Below, in pieces: positions 14,201 to 24,695 of a stretch of 64,000 bases of DNA. The position numbers and the translations under genes are program-made. Each line of letters starts with the position of its first letter. Position 1 is the first letter of the stretch. The notes under the pieces are model-generated. The model had not been told where the DNA came from. It made no database searches and was given only the letters and a program-made list of their open reading frames with translations. Source of the DNA: Bactericera cockerelli (lineage: Eukaryota; Arthropoda; Insecta; Hemiptera; Triozidae); assembly GCA_024516035.1 (NCBI GenBank), contig CM044958.1:40262099-40326098 (forward strand), in the 5' to 3' direction.

Positions 14201-16194
14201 CTGACAGGCTAGTGCGTACATCAGCGGAGAACAATGGAGTTGGTTCTGCTGACTCAGTTGTTATGTCGCACATAACTTAGATACATTTGTGCGGTATGTC
14301 CCTTTTTAATGTTGAACATCAATAGAGATGTTTCGAATCGAACTCTTGCTGTCTGGAATTTAAATTAAACTCTATCAAAATGTTTGAAAAGAACGCACGA
14401 CAAAAGCTTTCATCCGTCAACCCACACTCTGTTCATGTTGAAACATGGGTTGAGACACAAAGGGTTAAGGAAAGTAGAATAGTGTTCATTAGAGCTCCGA
14501 CAGACTATTTATTTTCTGTACTGGGAGAAGTTTTTTAAACTCTGTTATGCATTGTAGATTTTTTTATTGTGTTTTTAATTGCTTTTTTTGTAGACCAGAA
14601 GGCGAGAACGAGACCTGACTCGAGCTTTGTGTGCGCCAAAGAGGATATGAAAATTTATGGCTTTTCTGAGTCTCGAAGATTAAAGAAGAAATAAATTTAC
14701 GTATTACGTTGGCATTTGAGAGAGCTTGATGTAGCATGAGTAATTATTCAAGATGTTTGGGGGAAACGAACACCACGCTGGATGGTGTGTTCACTGGATG
14801 GTGAAACACTTGTATTTTACGGAACTTTATTTTCTATAAAATTTGGTATCTAGTAGATCCTTTCTAGAGCTTTACGAATGAAGACTTTTGATATTTGTTC
14901 ATATAGGTAATACGTAATTGAGTATACACCTACCACACTGCCTTCGACACAAGATATATTGTGTATGCCTAGCAGCAATTTTGTATCTAAACTCTAAAAA
15001 TCCAAAAAATAAAACACTTTAAAGTGATAAGGGAACAAACAAGAGTAAATCGATTGTCCAATGAACTTTTAAATTTCTCAGAAGCTATCAATAATAGTTT
15101 GTCCTGTGCTGTAACTAGGCAGATTTTATAATTAATCAATATTTTTACACCAAACCTACAGATGGTACATGAAGATATTACTGTCATTGTTTTTACAGTT
15201 ATCTATGGGTACATAAAATATTTTGGTGAAAAAAGTCCTTTCAACAATTACTTAGATAAAACTTAGAAGGGAAACTTCAAACAAAAAGTCCATTCCAACC
15301 CAAACACGTAACAAAAGAGAACCATCGTCTCCATTGTACTCAGCCCACCAGCCTGAACAATGGTACATCTAGAGAATGTCACAGACAAACCATCAAACAA
15401 TGCCACAACCTTCAGTCCCCATTCCAGAGGAAAAACCGTAATAAAAAAACCACACTATTGTTTTTATTTCGAGTTTCTGCTATTTCGTTGTAATCAACTA
15501 TAAGTTTTATTATTTGGACTTTGTTTCTTCCATCTCTATTGTTTCATGAAAATGTTTGTCAGAGCGATGAAAAGAAAATAAATTACAATTTAGAAAAATG
15601 AGAAAACAATGCTATGCACACCGCTCTTGTTTAGAGAAAAAAATGGTTTATGAGGAGGATGATGAAAGCATGAGAGAGATATTAGGAAAACAAACAAAGG
15701 ATGGTGAGGACCTGCCTGGCATATCTTGAGCGAGATAATAAATATGACAGGAGAACGTGGCGCTTTCCTCTGCAGTCAGGACTCGGGGAAATGAAGACAG
15801 ATGTCTTTTATTGATGAAAATGTCAAAGTGTAACGGAGTAGAAAGTTATTAATGTGTGTACTACTGCATTAAATATGAATAATTGGCAAGTTTAACCTGC
15901 GAGTGGTCCCGTTCCGCCGCAGAAATAAACTGATTTCTTTTTCAAAGAATTTGTTCACTCTGTTCTATATTAGAAGCGATTTCAGAAAGTTTCTTTTCCA
16001 ATTGTACCCAGTTCGATCTCCTATTTTGGCACTCTTTCTTTCTTATATTATATTTTACTTGCAAACTTATAAGTTTGCTATTGCAGGGGCCGAATAAAGA
16101 GGGGGTAACATATTAAATAAAATTTAAAAGGCAACAATAGGAAAATAAGATAAAAAAGTCACCATCAGCAGAGCAGGCACTTCCGTAGGTAGGT

Positions 16195-18015
16195 CTATTC
16201 ATCTCTTTGTGCGGCTAGGGAGGCTTCACAGTCATGACATCGTGACACGCGTGTAGCTGTGTGCTCACCACAAACAGGTACATTGCAGTCTTCACAATGG
16301 TGTTGAGTTCTCCGATTTTTCTTCTTAGGGCAGAAACCGCACTTCTCAGGAGCATCACGTTGAGGGTTTTGTTGAGGGGGAAGTTTGAGATATCTCCTTA
16401 TATCAAGTCTCAGGTCCATTCCAAGTGTTCGAAACGTAGATCTGGTTATCATATGGTTCCTTACGAGATCAAGAGCTAGAGTCTTTTGAAATGACTTCCG
16501 TGTAAAAGATTCTGTGGTGTTCACATTGTGAATGATTTCAGCATTGAGGATTCCAATATCCATCATGGTATAGAGCAATCTCATTGGCCAACGGGAACTA
16601 ATCCTTGCCACTGTGTAATCCGCTTTTAGTCTGTCAACAACATCAACACCTCCTTTAGTTTTGTTGTAGTAGGTCAGTATAACAGGCTTTTGATGTTCTC
16701 CTGACGTTCCATCAATCATGTCAGTATCGTGCAAACTTGAGATCATGAGTAAATTCTGATACTTCTTAGGAATGTACGAGAGCAGCATGCAGTTCTCTCC
16801 ATAGGCAAACATACTACTATTGATAGGCATAGCTCTTGTGTTCACTAATTGAGGTGGCACTTCTCTGTGATTCTTTTTCAAAGTTGCTACTACTGTCAAG
16901 TTCTTCTGCTGACTTAGCTCATTCACCAGGGGAACTGAGGAGAACCAATTGTTCATTGTAACATTGCGACCAGTTCCTTGAATGTGATCAACCAGTCTAT
17001 TCACAACTGCTGTAGGTCTATTGTCAACACTGTAGGGCCCATTGGGTTGTACCCCACAGAATACTTCTAGTTTGCTAGTGTAGAATACACCACTATCTAC
17101 TAATGCAAATAACTTTATACCATACTGGTTTTTGGCTGGTTTTCTTGGCATGTGTTGCTTGAAGGGACATTTACCCGAATATCTCTCCAACATTCCATCA
17201 ATGGTCACATTTTGTCCTACTTCGTAACTTTGCATACACCTTTGCACAAAGTCTTCGAATATTTCTCGAATTGGTGCTAATTTGTCAAGTTGCCTTCTTT
17301 CATCTCGTGTGGAACTATCATCAAAACGCATTGCTCTCAGCAGGAGCAGAAATCTATTAGCTGACATGATTAGTCGGAACAATGGTGGAGCAGTCCCATC
17401 AGTTGCCCACAACTCTTCAACAGATTGTTGGGAAGATTTCAAAACACCTATCAAATAGAGCAATCCAAAAACAGCTGATATTTCATCAAAATTAGTTTCC
17501 TTACAATCTCTCTCATTTGCATAATTCTCTCTTAGTAAGTTCAAACGGCAGTTGGTATAGGTTGTAATAGTTTCCAATACAGAGTCTGGAAAAAATATTT
17601 TCCAAGTTTCCACCACAGTTTTTGCATCTCTGGCTGCACCTCGTACACCTGGTTGTTCTCTAAAAATATTTCTCTGAGCTCTATGCCTTGGCTCTCTTGG
17701 AGGAAAAATGTTCCATGGCGTATTATCCTTTCCCAAGTAATGTGGACCCACTGGGGCTCTGTTCTCATGATCAGAATTTCCGGAAACTTCACTATCACTG
17801 TTATCACCGCCAATTGATACATTATCAGGACCTTCATCATCTGTTTCGGTTTTCAACCATGCCATGTCTACACTTGCATCTAACTTTACAGGCTCGGGAG
17901 AATCAACTGTTTCAGTTTTCAACCATTCCATGTCTACACTTACATCTAAATTTACAGGCTCGGGAGAATCAACTGTTTCGGTTTTCAACCATGCCAAAGT
18001 TTGTTGCTCACTCAT
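16195..18015 (-). CDS. piggyBac-like transposase, full-length ORF with a substituted catalytic residue
   Basis: A 606-residue intact frame with a clear piggyBac transposase (DDE_Tnp_1_7-type) core. Landmarks in order are an acidic N-terminus; the first catalytic region VTIDGMLERYSGKCPF (Asp273) followed by QHMPRKPAKNQYGIKLFALV; the second catalytic region RNVTMNNWFSSVPL (residues 350-363); YYNKTKGGVDVVDRLKADY with the third Asp at 458; and a C-terminal Cys/His-rich zinc-binding region (about 559-595, CGFC...HHCEDC...CGEH...CHDC). The family excises and inserts DNA at TTAA sites using three Asp residues. Their spacing here (82 and 103 residues) suits the family, but position 355, normally Asp in the MDNWF motif, is Asn (codon AAC at 16951-16953). 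The N-terminus carries three tandem copies of a 22-residue unit (66 bp each). The Met at 18015 is the first of the frame. Enzyme identity is certain; activity is doubtful. Confidence 0.93.
   Translation of the reverse strand: MSEQQTLAWLKTETVDSPEPVNLDVSVDMEWLKTETVDSPEPVKLDASVDMAWLKTETDDEGPDNVSIGGDNSDSEVSGNSDHENRAPVGPHYLGKDNTPWNIFPPREPRHRAQRNIFREQPGVRGAARDAKTVVETWKIFFPDSVLETITTYTNCRLNLLRENYANERDCKETNFDEISAVFGLLYLIGVLKSSQQSVEELWATDGTAPPLFRLIMSANRFLLLLRAMRFDDSSTRDERRQLDKLAPIREIFEDFVQRCMQSYEVGQNVTIDGMLERYSGKCPFKQHMPRKPAKNQYGIKLFALVDSGVFYTSKLEVFCGVQPNGPYSVDNRPTAVVNRLVDHIQGTGRNVTMNNWFSSVPLVNELSQQKNLTVVATLKKNHREVPPQLVNTRAMPINSSMFAYGENCMLLSYIPKKYQNLLMISSLHDTDMIDGTSGEHQKPVILTYYNKTKGGVDVVDRLKADYTVARISSRWPMRLLYTMMDIGILNAEIIHNVNTTESFTRKSFQKTLALDLVRNHMITRSTFRTLGMDLRLDIRRYLKLPPQQNPQRDAPEKCGFCPKKKNRRTQHHCEDCNVPVCGEHTATRVSRCHDCEASLAAQRDE
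17850..18001 (+). repeat. 66-bp tandem repeat inside the transposase N-terminus
   Basis: Copies begin at 17850, 17916 and 17982 (the last incomplete) with a period of 66 bp, which is 22 codons. In protein the unit is WLKTETVDSPEPVKLDASVD with small variations. The array preserves the reading frame and creates repeated acidic WLKTET motifs. Confidence 0.9.
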
Positions 18016-19144
18016 ACTGAGAATTTATGTACATGAACGTGTAGTTTTCAAAAGAGGTTATATTGTTTTACCATCAAAAGCACTATATTGAAAGATATTT
18101 ATTTTATACCTACTTCTATTTATAAACTTACATTAGGTACCTACCTACAAAAATGTTTTTTTTTTTTAGTTACTGCAATTTTCAAAAATAATAGTAGGTA
18201 CCTCGGCAGGGTACCGAATAGGTACATACGTACGTTAAGTACCTACGTAATATTGTTTGTGTACCAAAGTACTTGGTATTATATTTTGAATTATAAAATG
18301 TGTTTGTATTATAGTGTATTAATTTTTCTGTTTATCACAAGCACTATTATTTATCACAATCACTATAGTTATTTCACAATCTCAATAGGTAATAATTTTG
18401 TAATGTATTTCTTTGTATAATAATTATTTGGGTATTTTATTAATTAATAAAATTTTTTTTTTGAAAATAATTAATTATAGATAAGATAAATTTTAAACAA
18501 GATAAAAATTATAAATAAGATATAAATGAATTATAAGTAAGATAAAACATTTACATAAATAAGATAAATTTCAAACTAAATAAATAACCACAAAAAAAGA
18601 CGAGAATATTTCAACGCGACTGCTCGCGATGTGAGAAAAATTCTCCACAGCGTTCCTCAGGCAACTAAAACCCAATGTACGTTGGCAATTCATTGTGAGC
18701 TCAAAGTAAAGCATAATATTTTGAACAGCTACTGAAAGACCCGACAAGTTGGAGCCAATAATTACCAAGTTATTGCATTCTAACAGACAGGGTGAGGGTA
18801 AATTCCCTATAGAGGACCACACGCGGGTATTGAAGATTTAATTTTATATTGTAATATTTTTAGCAGTTCTCATAATATCTATCTAAGCAGAAATTACAGG
18901 AATACGTCTTTGGTATTTAAATACTTAACTAGGTACCTGATACCTACTCTGCTGGGCTATTGCTGTAAATGTCAAATAAATACCACTGGCCTTATTTTCA
19001 TGAAGTGAAAGAATTAGGGACACCAACCGGCTGAAACTGAAATTATAGGGCACCAAAATAGTGCTGAAAGCACACGCTGATAAGTCTACATCTCTGCGTT
19101 TCCTGTAAAATTTTTTGAAAGAATGTTGTCATTTTATTCCTTAC

Positions 19145-20057
19145 CTGATAACACCTTCTCGTTCTCCTGGTAGTAAGGTTGCTGGTTGCTGGGGACATGG
19201 TAGTTGTTGTTCCTGGTGACTCGGAGGTTAGCACTGTTAATCCTGGCTGCGGGGGAGGCAGGTAATCCATTAGACAGCACTTCACAATTATTATTAACAT
19301 TATTTATCACATTATTATTATTATTTAGATTACTACAGCTATTTTTATTAATATTAGTAAAATTCTCACTTAACACAGAAGGAACATTGTTATAACTACT
19401 ACTATTGCTAGAACAAAGGATATCGGAGTTACTACTGTTGTTTTTGGTTAGGATAGGACTACGCTCAGAGTCGGTCCACACACCGCTGTCAGTACTGGAG
19501 CTGTGCAAGTAGCTTTCGACTAAACCCGAGTTGTTGTTGTTGTTATTGTTGTTGTTGAGAAACTGATCACAATTGGAATTTTTTATTGACTTGATCGGAG
19601 TTAAGATTGGTTCTAGATATCTGACAGGAGGGTGGTGGTGGATATTACACTGGTTATTAGAATGAACATTCGTTGGATAATGGTTTTGGTTTAAACAATG
19701 ATTATGTCGGGAAAGATTTAGTTGGTTTATTTGAGTTTGATTTAGAAAATTGTTGTTGGAGACCCGAGTTCGCCGGGAGTTGGTTTGCACGAGGCCAGGC
19801 GTCCTGGTGGGGAGATTGTTGACGAAGGGGCAGCGCCTCTGGTTCTCGACCCGGCGGTAGTAGCAGGGGTGTATCATGAGCAGGGGCTCGCTGCGGCCCC
19901 CCACGGGCGGCTTGGCAGCGTTGGGCAGCTCGTACTCCACACTGCAGTCCACATGCAGCGGGCGGCTGTAATCCTTCTGAGAGTGGTGGTTCAGAGATAT
20001 CGACGGCACGAGAGACGCACTCCGGGAATTCAAATCGTAATAAGGCGTGGTAGCCAT
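19145..20057 (-). CDS. First coding exon of an Asn-rich insect protein (possibly corto/centrosomal and chromosomal factor-like)
   Basis: Open frame of 304 codons plus one base on the minus strand. The ATG at 20057 is the first in frame after an upstream stop at 20106-20108. Residues 1-85 look like a conserved block: PYYDLN, then SLVPSISLNHHSQKDYSRPL, then SEPLLMIHPCYYRR and PFVNNLP. The remainder is low-complexity and Asn-rich, with a nine-Asn run near residue 170, and suggests disorder. No signal peptide, membrane segment or enzyme motif is visible. The frame runs into CAG|GTAAGG at 19144, a good splice donor, leaving one base (phase 1); the ORF reads only a few codons further before a stop. 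The N-terminal block recalls insect centrosomal and chromosomal factor (Corto), a chromatin-associated protein, but this is from memory and unverified. The exon is locally GC- and CpG-rich compared with its surroundings, as expected for a 5' coding exon. That it is real coding sequence is fairly certain; the name is not. Confidence 0.75.
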
Positions 20058-20290
20058 GTTCACTGTTTGGATAACTAAACAAGACTGCTCGCTCCGTTCT
20101 GATAACTAAATGAACAAGTCGATGCGTGCTCTCCCCACCGCGGTGCGCACTCGTCTCTGCGCAGGTTCTCACCCTACTTCTTGCTCCATTCATAATACAT
20201 CAATGATAATTGAATCATTAAACTAAACACCCGGTCATCAAGTTTTACTTTTTAATAATGTAAACATAACAATTTATTATAATTGCTTTT

Positions 20291-20299
20291 CTTTTTATA
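20291..20299 (-). promoter_or_regulatory. Possible TATA box upstream of the Asn-rich gene
   Basis: The minus strand reads TATAAAAAG here, about 235 bases upstream of the ATG at 20057. It is the best TATA-like word in the upstream region. A transcription start would be expected about 30 bases closer to the gene. No clear initiator was identified, and AT-rich DNA gives such words by chance. Confidence 0.2.
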
Positions 20300-21034
20300 A
20301 TACCGGTTCCGGCGATACTTTGAGTCCGTATTACACAGTAGTAGCGGACTCGGACTCATCTCCTAACTCATGGCACTGGAATGTGGATTTATTTTACTCA
20401 AATTTAACTTTTAGATTGTTTTTATATTCAGGCTTATTCTACTACTTGCACTAACGCTAGATTCTTTTCAAGTTATCTTCCTCTTGACTGCTAAACGACC
20501 AAATCGGTAATACAATCTCAGTCAGAACTTGCAGATTATAATACATACATAATTATCTATATACGAGTATGTACTGAGAAATGAATCCTGTTCACACTGC
20601 CGATATGTTGATGGGAATATTGGCATCTCCACCAAAAAGTTTCAGTGTTTATATCATCAAAGCTCCATTTTTTTAGTGTCTACTGTCAGTGCTATTTTTG
20701 CTTTTTAAAAAACAATAATAATAGATTTTTTCACTTTTGCTGTTCACTTTTCATTGGAAAGACGTCTGAGTATATTTATTTATTTTTTGACCCTCAACAA
20801 AGAGTTTTGACATCTCCTCTATTATCAAATTCATGGTCAATTTTCTTTTTATTTCTCTTCTTATTATTATAAAAAAAACTTCTTCAAATAGTTCCAGTTG
20901 ACAAAAAGTTTGAGGAAAAAAATATTTAGTATTCAGTAATCTATTGATTCTTTGAATTCCTCAATGTCTCACTAGAGGATAGTACACGTCAGTTTTAATA
21001 ATTTCATTTTTTTTGTCAGTTTCACAGAGCTTAA

Positions 21035-21068
21035 AAGTCATCAGGTCTCATGAGAGACCTAATGACTT
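21035..21068. repeat. Near-perfect 34-bp palindrome
   Basis: AAGTCATCAGGTCTC is inverted after ATGA as GAGACCTAATGACTT, with one mismatch. It lies about 1 kb upstream of the Asn-rich gene. Confidence 0.85.
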
Positions 21069-23033
21069 GGGTTCTGGCGTCTCCACTAGAATAATTCGTT
21101 TTCAAATGTTGCCTTCCAATGAGGTGTTGTTCGGAGGTGTTCATATTTATTAATATGATAAGATAAAGATTCTTGTAACATCAAAGATGTGAGAATATTA
21201 GCAGCATCTTCTTGTCTAGTATATTTACTATTAGGTATGTTTCACTTAAGTGCATTAACCCGGCTTTCGTGTCAAAAATCTAATCGATAATTGATTATTA
21301 ATATAGACTTGGCGTTAAATTGTTTATTCTGCAATGCAAATTTATAATGGTCGATCAATAGATTGATACCGGGATACATCATTATTTTTACGTAGATATC
21401 TAAATAATGTCTAGCATAATTATTCCAGTAAAACGTCTCAATTATCGACTAAATAAAGTATCGTAGTTGCTCAAAAAATGCCTGTTTACAGTTTAGAAGA
21501 AAGAAAAATCTTTCAATTTACCAAGATAACTTCCAACATAAAAGCTTACTAGGTATAGCGGATCTAAGTTCCAACTACTTATTTTTTTTAGGCATTTTTT
21601 ACAACTTTTATATAAAAAATACAGTATAAAAGTAGTAATAATATTATGCAGTGAAACTTAACAAAGCAGAACAAGATGAACGTTCTCGTAGGGAAACCTC
21701 ATGTATTCATACAGCTAAAAGGGAAACTACATTGCAAGTAATAACAAACAGTTTTGTTATTTCATCAACTTTATGGTCAATTTATTTCAAACTCGCCCTG
21801 CTAGACCATGACGAATCATTTTTGTGAAAGCATTTTCAGAAATTGTGAAATGTGTTTGTGACAAGACCATTATCATCACAACGTGCACACCATTTCAATG
21901 CTGTCATTGTTTCTAATGATGAACCATTTATGCTAAGTTTTCTGACGAACAAAAGTGTATAGTAATATCAATACAAAATTGAATAGCTTCAAAAATTAGA
22001 AGGTACTGACTGGTTCTACATAATACGTGTATAATCAGCCATAAGAAGAAATGTTATATCCATTGTCTGAATATCCTAATGAGATAAATAATTGTGGTTG
22101 TTTGGAAACGACCATTTAGGTAGGTACTATACTTTACAGATGGTTTAAACATTAAATATATATTACCAATTCATGTGCAATATACAGGTACCTACACTAA
22201 TCGGAAAATAGATAATAATGTATGGATATACCTACCTTTTTAAAGATATAACCTGGTATATTGTATATTTCAATGTAGGAGAACATGTTGAACAAATTAC
22301 AAAATCAATACCCATCTGAACGTAAGCGATTTGACTTTTGATAAGAGCTAGTGAATTGAAAAAAGAAAAGGAGCGAGAGAAGGATAATGGCAGCAGGAAG
22401 AGGAGGGAGCAGGAAAAGCATGCTTCAGCTAATGCTTTCAGAGAAATAAAATAATCTAATCACCCCGGGAAATTCCTCGTTTAAAACCCTGTCACCGCGC
22501 CATCCTGCCAGTCTTAATGTTGAGGTGACAAAAAAGCAATAACCTTGCCAAGCTCCGAAACACAAAGGCTGAGAAATTACAAAGCGAAAATAGAAAGGAT
22601 CCGAATATTCCTACAAGAACAATACATTTTCATTCTCGTGATACTTGGAAGGAAAAGATCATCGACTCCTGCCGTAATTTCCCTGGCGGCATAATGGCTT
22701 TTATATTACCAGGGCCTTTTTACGATCATAACCTTTCGATATTAATTTCTAACTGCGGAGAAAGAGCAATAAATAGTTTTAATAGCTCTGGAGCCCCGAG
22801 GGATGGGAGGACTCGCTCTAGTTTGTCTGTTTTTGAGCGCTCTCGGAAATCGTAACTTGAAACCTTTTTGAAAACCTCTTTTGAAATATATGAGACAAAG
22901 GTTTCTTTTGAGAACCCTGCCATGAAAGTGTTACGTACCTACATAGCTTTAACGAGGTGTATTTATCAAACGGGTTTAATGGGTAGAAGCAGACTTTATT
23001 GATTGGAACCATAAATATTTTTGGAATTTATTC

Positions 23034-23779
23034 GGCTACGTATGAGTTCGGTGCGGAAAATAAAAAAATGTATGAGTTCGGTGCCGCCTAAAAAAGGTCA
23101 TGTATGAATTCGGTGCCGCCTAAAAAAGGTCATGTATGAATTCGGTGCCCTGGTACTTGCCCTGATGATCAGGTAATTATAGTATTTTTTTCCTTATAGG
23201 CATGGCCTTCAATTAATAAACCGAGGCATGGCCTTCATTGTATTTTACCTAACCCTACTATAAACCCAAGGCATGGCCTTCATTGTATTTTACCTAACCC
23301 TACTATAAACCCAAGGCATGGCCTTCATTGTATTTTACCTAACCCTACTATAAACCCAAGGCATGGCCTTCATTGTATTTTACCTAATCCTACTATAAAC
23401 CCAAGGCATGGCCTTCATTGTATTTTACCTAACCCTACTATAAAGCCAAGGCATGGCCTTCATTGTATTTTACCTAACCCTACTATAAACCCAAGGCATG
23501 GCCTTCATTGTATTTTACCTAACCCTACTATTAACCCTAGGCATGGCCTTCAAGGAGGAAATGGACAGCCTTGCTGAATGTAACTGTCTACAACATAATC
23601 TACTAACTTAATAACAGCAGGATGACTGTTAACAAGCAACAGAGTACATTATAAAAAAACAATCAATTTATAAGTCATTAGGACCGCACCGAACTCATAC
23701 ATCACCTTTTTTAGGCGGCACCGAATTCATACATGCGAAAAAGGTGCGGGTAATCTTCGCACCGAACTCACCTATTGCC
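23034..23779 (+). mobile_element. Non-autonomous DNA element with 8-bp target duplication and internal 45-bp VNTR, copy 1
   Basis: The element is bounded by the direct repeat ATTTATTC at 23026-23033 and 23780-23787. Its ends are inverted: the left begins GGCTACGTATGAGTTCGGTG, and the right read inward begins GGCAATAGGTGAGTTCGGTG. Further copies of TATGAATTCGGTGCC-type words occupy both subterminal regions, in opposite orientation at the two ends, including a tandem unit of about 32 bp at the left. The centre is a 45-bp minisatellite. No protein is encoded. An 8-bp duplication is known for hAT, P and Merlin families; the GGC...GCC ends are not the usual hAT CA-start, so the superfamily is open. 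It shares sequence nearly end to end with the copy at 33711. Confidence 0.85.
23224..23538 (+). repeat. 45-bp minisatellite, seven units, within copy 1
   Basis: Units start with AGGCATGGCCTTCATTG at 23224, 23269, 23314, 23359, 23404, 23449 and 23494. A truncated unit begins at 23539, and a diverged short unit precedes the array. Units differ by only one or two bases, indicating recent amplification or homogenisation. Confidence 0.95.
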
Positions 23780-24030
23780 ATTTATTCGATACCATTAAAA
23801 CTGGCAAAACCTTAACAACCCATGGGTGACGTGAATATACTTGAGATGGATTAACGTTAGCTCAGCAGACTGAGTAAAAAGTCAAAGACGGTGGATGCCA
23901 AAAATTGACGAAATAAAGATAGTTAGGAGAATCATTATGTTTGCGATGGACGGAAATGCCATTCAGATAATAACTTCAAATGGGGAAAATAACTTTAAAG
24001 AACAATAATACTATACCCAGGTATAATTCT

Positions 24031-24695
24031 TTTTTACTTTCCTTATCCTATAATAAGGAAAGTATTGTATTCGTCGAAAATTTGACCTACCCAGCTTTTC
24101 ACATTTCTGGACGAATCATAGCCTCAGGATACGAAAAAAGTTGTTTTCAGCCATTGGTCCGTGCGTCTGTCTGTGTGTGTGTGTGTCTGTGTGTCTGTGT
24201 GTCTGTGAACAGGATATCTCAAGAACGGTAAGAGCTAGAGACTTGAAATTTGGTATGGTAATTAATTTTATACACCAGACGAACCATGAAACTTTTGGTT
24301 GAAATCGGCCGCATTCTGCGGCCGCAGGGCCGCAAATATTAGCCGCAAGCGCCGAATCTTTGAATCGGTTAAAGATACAAAAAAAGTTAGAGAATATTAT
24401 TTTCTTAGATTAAAAAAATAATAGGGGTCTATTCTTATCATTTTTTTGATATCTTGAACTTTTTGGACCTCGGCCTCAATTTACCGGTATTTTAGGGGGA
24501 CCCGCTCGGACTAACTCTTTTATTATTCACCCTAGATGGGGGTTGCGACATATCAAATCCAATGATTTTGAAGTGCTGATTACGAATTTGGTATTGATTT
24601 TTAGTTATCTGTTACCGTTCAGTGACCAGTGGCGGAATTCGACTTCTTTTTTGAGATAAGGAAAGTCGTGTGATGTTTACACCAGATTTTTTTTG
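24031..24695 (+). repeat. Interspersed repeat of unknown class, copy 1, with internal TG microsatellite
   Basis: About 665 bp with a diverged counterpart in opposite orientation at 36499-37188. It begins with ACTTTCCTTATC and carries the inverted word GATAAGGAAAGT near its far end (about 24655), then GTGTGATGTTTACACCAGA and a poly-T run. A TG/TGTC microsatellite lies at about 24165-24207. No protein is encoded and no target duplication was found. The 12-bp inverted ends suggest a MITE, but the poly-T terminus would also suit a retroposon. Confidence 0.8.

Larger units (their letters stand above)
15896..18827 (-). mobile_element. piggyBac-like transposon enclosing the 606-aa transposase
   Basis: The left end is preceded by TTAA (15892-15895) and begins CCTGCGAGTGGTCC. 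The right end, read inward on the minus strand from 18827, is CCCGCGTGTGGTCC, matching 12 of 14 bases. These fit short piggyBac terminal inverted repeats, and the 2.9 kb span is normal for the family. The right flank is TATT rather than the expected TTAA, so the right boundary, or the target duplication there, is degraded or misplaced. The transposase lies centrally on the minus strand, with about 0.3 kb of left and 0.8 kb of right non-coding sequence. Confidence 0.55.
8255..19144 (-). other. Inferred first coding intron (about 10.9 kb) of the Asn-rich gene
   Basis: The interval is bounded by the donor GTAAGG at 19144 and the acceptor TTTCAG at 8255, both on the minus strand. It contains the piggyBac-like transposon in the same orientation as the host gene. 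Outside the transposon it is AT-rich with no recognisable coding exon. The interval 10476-10967 has a 163-codon open frame with an overlapping antisense frame of 84 codons, but its composition is not protein-like and it lacks recognisable domains. If 8184-8254 is not an exon, the intron is longer and extends past the left edge. Confidence 0.4.
20108..23025. other. Upstream flank of the Asn-rich gene, no second gene seen
   Basis: The first 200 bases are GC-richer (probable 5' UTR and promoter). The remainder is AT-rich, with the palindrome at 21035 and no protein-like frame on either strand. Confidence 0.5.

Noticed and set aside
17541..18091. Overlapping ORFs on both strands within the transposase
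   Set aside because: They are frame shadows of the piggyBac transposase, whose own frame has unmistakable family motifs.
18814..18831. An exact TTAA at the right piggyBac end
   Set aside because: The sequence is TATT; the nearest TTAA (about 18839) is several bases beyond the matching terminal repeat, so it was not claimed as the target duplication.
19702..20193. Alternative ORFs over exon 1 (163 codons minus, 97 codons plus)
   Set aside because: They overlap the GC-rich coding exon in other frames; the chosen frame has a conserved-looking block and ends at a good donor.
23224..23538. A CRISPR-like or telomeric array
   Set aside because: Units are contiguous without spacers, and the CCTAACCCTA resemblance to telomeric repeats is limited to a few bases of a 45-bp unit.
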